Made by a program: the position numbers and the translations under genes. Below, one piece after another: positions 30,995-33,183 of a stretch of DNA of 33,183 nt. Source of the stretch: Deltaproteobacteria bacterium (GTDB taxonomy: Bacteria; Desulfobacterota_B; Binatia; UBA9968); assembly GCA_005879255.1 (NCBI GenBank), contig VBKY01000195.1, positions 1 to 33,183 on the forward strand. Direction: 5' to 3'. Every line of letters begins with the position of its first letter. The first letter of the stretch is position 1. The notes beneath the pieces are model-generated. The model was not told the DNA's origin and ran no database searches. It saw only the letters and a list, made by a program, of their open reading frames with translations.

Positions 30995-31939
30995 ATGAGC
31001 AAGCATGCTTCACCTGCGCCGGTGGTCGAGGCGAGAGGGATCTCGAAAAAATTCGGCGACCGGTTTGCTGTCGATAATCTGGATCTGGATGTTCCGGCAG
31101 AAGTCTGTTTTGGGCTTCTGGGACCCAATGGCGCCGGAAAAACCACGACCCTGCGCATGATATACGGCGTTACCCGGGCCACAAGCGGTACGATTCGCGT
31201 GTTCGGCATGGACATCGGCCGTCATGTGCGGGCGGTTCGCTCCCGGCTCGGCGTAACCTTGCAGCAGAATGCTTTGATCGAAGCGTTGTCACCGAAAGAA
31301 AATCTTTTGGTTTTTGGCCGGTATCATTTGCTTCGCGAGCCGGAGCTTTCGCGCCGGACGGAAGAATTGATCGACTTTCTTGAGCTACGCTCCCATGCCC
31401 ATGTTCCTGTGCGGCAGCTTTCCGGCGGATTCCAACGGCGTCTGGCCATCGCGCTTTCATTGGTCAATGGTCCCGAGCTTTTGATCCTCGACGAACCCAC
31501 CACCGGACTCGATCCTGCGGTGCGATTGGCCTTGTGGTCGCGCGTCAGAGAACTGCGCGCGGAGGGGACGACCGTGCTCATCACGACCCACTACATGGAC
31601 GAGGCGCAACGTCTTTGCGATCAAGTCGCGATCGTTTCGGCGGGCAAGGTGATTGCCACGGGGGCGCCGGCGGAACTCATTACGACGCGACTGGCGCCGG
31701 AAACAGTGGAATTTGATTGCACTCCGAACGAAGAAGCGGCGCTGCTCGACGGCGTTGCATCCGGCCGGCGCTTGCGCGTCGGCAGGCGGCTGATGCTTTA
31801 CCTCGACGACACCACCGATCTTATCGAACAAATTCGCCGCCACGATGAGGGGGATCGCCGCTCAATCATCGTCCGACCCACCAATCTCGAAGATGTCTAT
31901 CTCTCTCTTACCGGAACCAGCCTGGAGGCCAATCCGTGA
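30995..31939 (+). CDS. ABC-2 type exporter ATP-binding protein (NodI/DrrA-like)
   Basis: A 314-residue cytoplasmic ATPase. Walker A is GPNGAGKT (43-50), Q-loop TLQQNALIEALSPKENL, signature LSGGFQRRLAIALSL (142 on), Walker B LLILDEPTTGLD (162-173) and switch His199 in TTHYMDEA. The GVTLQQ and YMDEAQRLCDQVAIV segments are characteristic of the DrrA/NodI group that drives export of lipooligosaccharides, antibiotics or other lipophilic compounds. The C-terminal part (EFDCTPNEEAALLDGVASGR) is the usual regulatory extension. Its stop overlaps the permease start by 4 bases (GTGA), so the two are translationally coupled. The substrate is unknown. Confidence 0.95.
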   Translation: MSKHASPAPVVEARGISKKFGDRFAVDNLDLDVPAEVCFGLLGPNGAGKTTTLRMIYGVTRATSGTIRVFGMDIGRHVRAVRSRLGVTLQQNALIEALSPKENLLVFGRYHLLREPELSRRTEELIDFLELRSHAHVPVRQLSGGFQRRLAIALSLVNGPELLILDEPTTGLDPAVRLALWSRVRELRAEGTTVLITTHYMDEAQRLCDQVAIVSAGKVIATGAPAELITTRLAPETVEFDCTPNEEAALLDGVASGRRLRVGRRLMLYLDDTTDLIEQIRRHDEGDRRSIIVRPTNLEDVYLSLTGTSLEANP

Positions 31940-32703
31940 GTCTTTCGCTTCCCTATGCGCTGGCCGTGTGGCGGCGGAATGCCGTCATGTACAAGAGAAC
32001 CTGGAAGTGGAATATTCTGCCCAACTTTTTCGAGCCGGTTCTCTATCTCTTTTCCATCGGCATAGGCGTCGGCGCTTATATTTCAGAGATCGGTGGCACG
32101 AGCTATATCGCATTTCTCGCTCCCGGGCTCATATCCGTGGCGGCGATGAACGGGGCCAGCTTCGAGGTGACCTATAACATCTACGTCCGGCTTGTTTTTG
32201 AAAAAACCTATGATGCCATGCTGACGACTCCCATCGAGCCGGACGATGTCCTGGCCGGTGAAGTGCTGTGGGCGGTGACTCGCGCCTGCATCTACGGCGG
32301 ATGTTTCTTCATCGTGTTGTTGCTTTTCGGCCTGGCGCCTCTGCCGTCGTCGCTGTGGGTGATTTTTGTGATTCCTATCACGGGACTGCTGTTCGCCGCG
32401 ATCGGCATGGTTTTCTCATTGCGAATCCCCAACATCGACATGTTCAGTTTTTATTTCACGCTGTTTCTCACCCCGTTGTTTCTATTTTCCGATGTGTTCT
32501 TCCCTCTGAAGGAACGGCTGGCAGGGCCGTGGCTCTGGGTCGCCGAGGCGCTCCCCCTGCTGCATCCTGTGCGCTTGGCGCGCGCGTCGTTCAACGGCGA
32601 GTTTTCCGTGACCGTATTGTGGGACGTGGCTTATACTTTGGGAATGTCTCTACTGCTGCTTCTGTGGGCGCGCCGCGGTGTCCGCGACCGACTGACAAAC
32701 TAG
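31936..32703 (+). CDS. ABC-2 type exporter permease (NodJ-like)
   Basis: A 255-residue inner-membrane protein starting at a GTG that overlaps the ATPase stop. It has six hydrophobic segments: EPVLYLFSIGIGVGAYI, YIAFLAPGLISVAAMNGASF, FFIVLLLFGLAPLPSSLWVI, ITGLLFAAIGMVFSL, FYFTLFLTPLFLFSDVFFPL and DVAYTLGMSLLLLLWA. The cytoplasmic loop EKTYDAMLTTPIEPDDVLAG EVLWA is the coupling segment typical of the NodJ subfamily of ABC-2 permeases. With the upstream ATPase it would form a homodimeric exporter. NodIJ-like pairs outside rhizobia have varied or unknown substrates; no nodulation genes are present here. Confidence 0.95.
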   Translation: MSLSLPYALAVWRRNAVMYKRTWKWNILPNFFEPVLYLFSIGIGVGAYISEIGGTSYIAFLAPGLISVAAMNGASFEVTYNIYVRLVFEKTYDAMLTTPIEPDDVLAGEVLWAVTRACIYGGCFFIVLLLFGLAPLPSSLWVIFVIPITGLLFAAIGMVFSLRIPNIDMFSFYFTLFLTPLFLFSDVFFPLKERLAGPWLWVAEALPLLHPVRLARASFNGEFSVTVLWDVAYTLGMSLLLLLWARRGVRDRLTN

Positions 32704-32772
32704 TAGAGTGTATCTTGAATTCTACGGCATGCGACGAAAGCGATGCGCTGAGTGCACCTTAAAACATGAGTG

Positions 32773-32821
32773 CCCCACCTCTTTCCTTGCTCGCAAATTG
32801 CGGGGGAGACTTAAGGTGGGG
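32773..32821. terminator. Hairpin between convergent genes (CCCCACCT/AGGTGGGG)
   Basis: CCCCACCT at 32773-32780 and AGGTGGGG at 32814-32821 are exact reverse complements around a 33-base loop, in the spacer between the exporter operon and the convergent amidohydrolase. The long loop and lack of a T-run make a classical Rho-independent terminator doubtful, but the position suits transcription end or an RNA-protecting hairpin. Confidence 0.4.
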
Positions 32822-32843
32822 GTGTTCTTCGTGGTGAGATTAT

Positions 32844-33183
32844 TCAATAGCCAAAGCCGTACAGCCGCGCGCAATTATCCCACAAGTACTTTCTCTTCGT
32901 CTGATCGCTGAAAGGTAGCTTGAGAAAGCTTTCCACTGCGTGGGGAAATTTGACGTCTAGGTGCGGGTAGTCGGTTGAGAAGACGATGTTGTCTTCCAAG
33001 CCGAAGTCGGGGATATTCTTTGCGACTATTTCGTCGCACTCCACCGCGCCCCAGCATTGGCGCTGAAAATATTCGCGTGGTTCGAGCTTCATTTCGGGAT
33101 GCTCTGCGACTCCGGTCAGTTCCGCGTATTCGCCCATGCGCCAGAGCAGCCACGGAAGCCACGCGCAGTTGCCTTCCAGAAAG
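32844..33183 (-). CDS. Amidohydrolase 2 family protein, C-terminal part (cut by window edge)
   Basis: The minus-strand frame runs from the window edge, FLEGNCAWLPWLLWRMGEYA, to a stop at 32844. The last third of an amidohydrolase-related TIM barrel is clear: LEDNIVFSTDYPHLDVKFPH contains the conserved FSTDYPH segment with the catalytic Asp and His, and RKYLWDNCARLYGF is the usual final helix, where Asn-Ala replaces the common N-x-A-x-LYG pattern (here NCARLYG). Members include decarboxylases and hydrolases acting on aromatic or lactone substrates. The start and metal-binding N-terminus lie outside the window. The substrate cannot be told. Confidence 0.88.
   Translation of the reverse strand, partial: FLEGNCAWLPWLLWRMGEYAELTGVAEHPEMKLEPREYFQRQCWGAVECDEIVAKNIPDFGLEDNIVFSTDYPHLDVKFPHAVESFLKLPFSDQTKRKYLWDNCARLYGFGY

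Overview
The window looks like a chromosomal contig from a Gram-negative, probably environmental bacterium. Evidence for this is the set of signal-peptide and lipobox proteins, tripartite-tricarboxylate (TctC) and ABC substrate-binding proteins, PrpD/MmgE and amidohydrolase genes, an IS91-type element, and intergenic spacers built from stuttered short words. This repertoire recalls uncultured Desulfobacterota/Binatota-type lineages, but that placement is an inference and no rRNA is present to test it.

Layout. 1-2779: a cation-transporter tail, a frameshifted membrane protein, an ArnT/PMT-like glycosyltransferase and a small anchored protein. 3244-7731: a membrane histidine kinase, a receiver-GAF-GGDEF-EAL c-di-GMP protein, then relics of a second receiver and a second kinase. 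7765-9946: a TctC-type binding protein, a dienelactone-hydrolase-like enzyme with a frameshifted tail, and a TctC relic. 10208-15204: a housekeeping block of yggS, yggT, a YhaM-like nuclease, an aldehyde dehydrogenase, rph and rdgB. 15245-15757: four tRNAs (Pro, Arg, His, Lys). 15851-20113: an accessory stretch that opens with a broken tyrosine integrase directly after tRNA-Lys, carries three poorly characterised genes (two HEPN-like, one nuclease-like by motif), a chimeric ORF ending in a DNA-ligase tail, and a small secreted protein. 20582-23949: a PrpD-family gene divergent from a periplasmic binding protein, then a lipoprotein followed by an attC-like hairpin. 24294-26671: an IS91-like element with its own tyrosine recombinase, inserted into a gene whose 3' remnant follows. 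26906-33183: a small periplasmic protein, a small protein plus SRAP-domain gene, an entericidin-like lipoprotein, an ABC binding protein, a basic histone-like protein, a two-gene ABC exporter, and the end of an amidohydrolase cut by the window edge.

The most striking global pattern is that many reading frames are broken by what look like single-base changes in short homopolymers. Each can be repaired to a recognisable protein by restoring one base. Either this is a draft assembly with indel errors, or the genome is decaying; only read-level evidence can decide. Real decay is also present: truncated TctC copies, an internally deleted receiver, a kinase fragment and a chimera.

I did not find a demonstrable new system. 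The best candidates for new biology are the tRNA-Lys-linked group of uncharacterised genes (16367-18777), the attC-like hairpin after a lone lipoprotein gene, and the four-copy intergenic element with core GATTGAATTGATTTCTCC.
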